Shown one piece after another: positions 63,184 to 64,000 of a DNA stretch of 64,000 nt; the stretch's first letter is position 1; every line of letters begins with the position of its first letter. Location of the stretch: the NCBI GenBank assembly GCA_002304345.1, contig NEUU01000013.1:1-64000 (forward strand), written 5' to 3'. The notes beneath the pieces are model-generated. The model was not told the origin of the DNA, did no database searches, and worked only from the letters and a program-made list of their open reading frames with translations. Origin of the DNA: Verrucomicrobia bacterium Tous-C9LFEB. GTDB lineage: Bacteria; Verrucomicrobiota; Verrucomicrobiia; Methylacidiphilales; UBA1321. Both the position numbers and the translations under genes were made by a program.

Positions 63184-64000
63184 GCGTCTCCTCTTCGGCG
63201 TGATGATGGGGGTCGGCTTCCGGCAGGACCGCCTTGACTTCGGCAATGGCGATCATGGGCAGGAAACGGACGAACAGCAGGAACAACGTCAGAAAGATTC
63301 CGAACGTTCCCACAAAAGTCAGGATGTCCGTGATGGACGGGTGGAACAGGCCCCAGCTCGAGGGCAGGTAGTCGCGGTGAATCGACGTCACGATGATGAC
63401 GAAGCGCTCAAACCACATGCCCAAGTTCGGGAATTGGACGATAACCCAGACGATGAGAATATTGGTACGCAGTGACTTGAACCAGAAGAGCTGCGGGGCA
63501 ATGACGTTGCAGAACATCATCAACCAGTAGGCCCACCAGTACGGTCCCAGCGCGCGATTATAGAAAGCGTAGCGTTCATTCGGGTTCGCGCCATACCACG
63601 CGATGAAAAGTTCCATCAGGTAGGCGTAACCGACAATGGTGCCAGTCAGGAGGATGATCTTGCACATCACTTCGACGTGCTTGACCGTGACGATGTCCTC
63701 GAGGTGATAGATCGCGCGGAACGGCAACAGGATCGTCAACACCATGGCGAAGCCGCCGAAGATGGCGCCGGCCACGAAGTAGGGCGGGAAGATGGTGGTG
63801 TGCCAACCGGGAATCACCGACGTGGCGAAGTCGAACGACACGACCGAGTGCACCGAGAGCACGAGCGGCGTGGAGATACCGGCGAGAATCAGGTACGCCA
63901 TTTCATAGTGACGCCATTGGCGATTGCCACCGCGCCAGCCGAGGGAGAGGATACCGTAGATCCACTTGCGGATTTTCGTCTTGGCGCGATCGCGCAGCGT
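63161..64000 (-). CDS. actC: Alternative complex III quinol-binding membrane subunit ActC (NrfD family), 5' end outside window
   Basis: This partial gene encodes the C-terminal 279 residues; the frame stays open to the window edge (upstream of the Met at 63901 it reads ...[20 protein letters not shown]), so the ATG at 63901 is internal. NrfD/PsrC features are visible: multiple membrane helices and [24 protein letters not shown] text (here [11 protein letters not shown]). ActC oxidises quinol and may pump protons. actA and actB should lie just beyond the window. Confidence 0.93.
   Translation of the reverse strand, partial: TLRDRAKTKIRKWIYGILSLGWRGGNRQWRHYEMAYLILAGISTPLVLSVHSVVSFDFATSVIPGWHTTIFPPYFVAGAIFGGFAMVLTILLPFRAIYHLEDIVTVKHVEVMCKIILLTGTIVGYAYLMELFIAWYGANPNERYAFYNRALGPYWWAYWLMMFCNVIAPQLFWFKSLRTNILIVWVIVQFPNLGMWFERFVIIVTSIHRDYLPSSWGLFHPSITDILTFVGTFGIFLTLFLLFVRFLPMIAIAEVKAVLPEADPHHHAEEETHVHSSQK

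Overview
The window is a gene-dense stretch of a GC-rich bacterial chromosome. Three things point to Verrucomicrobiota, probably an Opitutales-like lineage: a TIGR02597-like envelope protein beside a PEP-CTERM protein, an alternative complex III cluster followed by cbb3- and aa3-type oxidases, and very repeat-rich intergenic spacers. The assignment is an inference from gene content and was not checked by any search. No rRNA, CRISPR array, prophage or complete insertion sequence is visible. There is one tRNA gene (Leu-CAA) and one REP-associated transposase (RAYT) gene.

Layout. 0.4-4 kb, minus: tmk-holB-accB-accC. 4.4-7.7 kb, plus: coaD-yceD-rpmF-plsX-fabH, the usual fatty-acid/phospholipid operon with L32, closed by a good terminator. 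7.8-9.9 kb, minus: a SUI1-type factor, a PfkB sugar kinase and thiE. 10-16.6 kb: an AT-richer patch with a gene remnant, a hybrid histidine kinase carrying an NMT1/THI5-like sensor, a diadenylate cyclase fused to a YbbR-like region, and a dihydroorotate dehydrogenase-like gene coupled to nifJ (16.6-20.2 kb). 21-31 kb: rsmD with an AsmA-like protein, a lipid kinase, a DnaJ-family protein with a glycosyltransferase-like protein, a two-gene envelope unit, and an ABC half-transporter. 32-35 kb: envelope proteins and an aldo/keto reductase. 35.5-43 kb: tRNA-Leu, then alpha-galactosidase, a GntR regulator and an alpha-L-rhamnosidase-like enzyme, then a class A PBP. 43-51 kb, minus: thrS-infC-rpmI-rplT-pheS-ileS, followed by the RAYT gene and its perfect inverted repeat. 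51-52.7 kb, plus: comB-like phosphatase and a methyltransferase. 52.7-64 kb, minus: respiratory cluster ActC-ActD-ActE-ActF, CcoS-CcoN-CcoO plus a monohaem cytochrome c, then a CoxA-CoxC fusion, subunit IV, two small membrane proteins and CoxB.

How it works together. The last 11 kb would encode a route from quinol through alternative complex III and cytochrome c to two different oxygen reductases. nifJ and the accBC/plsX/fabH genes place pyruvate oxidation and lipid synthesis nearby. The GntR-controlled glycosidases suggest use of galactose- and rhamnose-containing plant or algal polysaccharide.

The most unusual aspects are (i) the CdaA-YbbR fusion with an altered RHR motif, (ii) the fused, loop-extended CoxA-CoxC and a cbb3 operon without a dihaem CcoP, and (iii) about ten families of dispersed palindromic repeats, several nested or in the same relative order at distant sites, one of them tied to the RAYT gene. 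Most long open frames antisense to these genes are codon-usage artefacts and are not listed as features.
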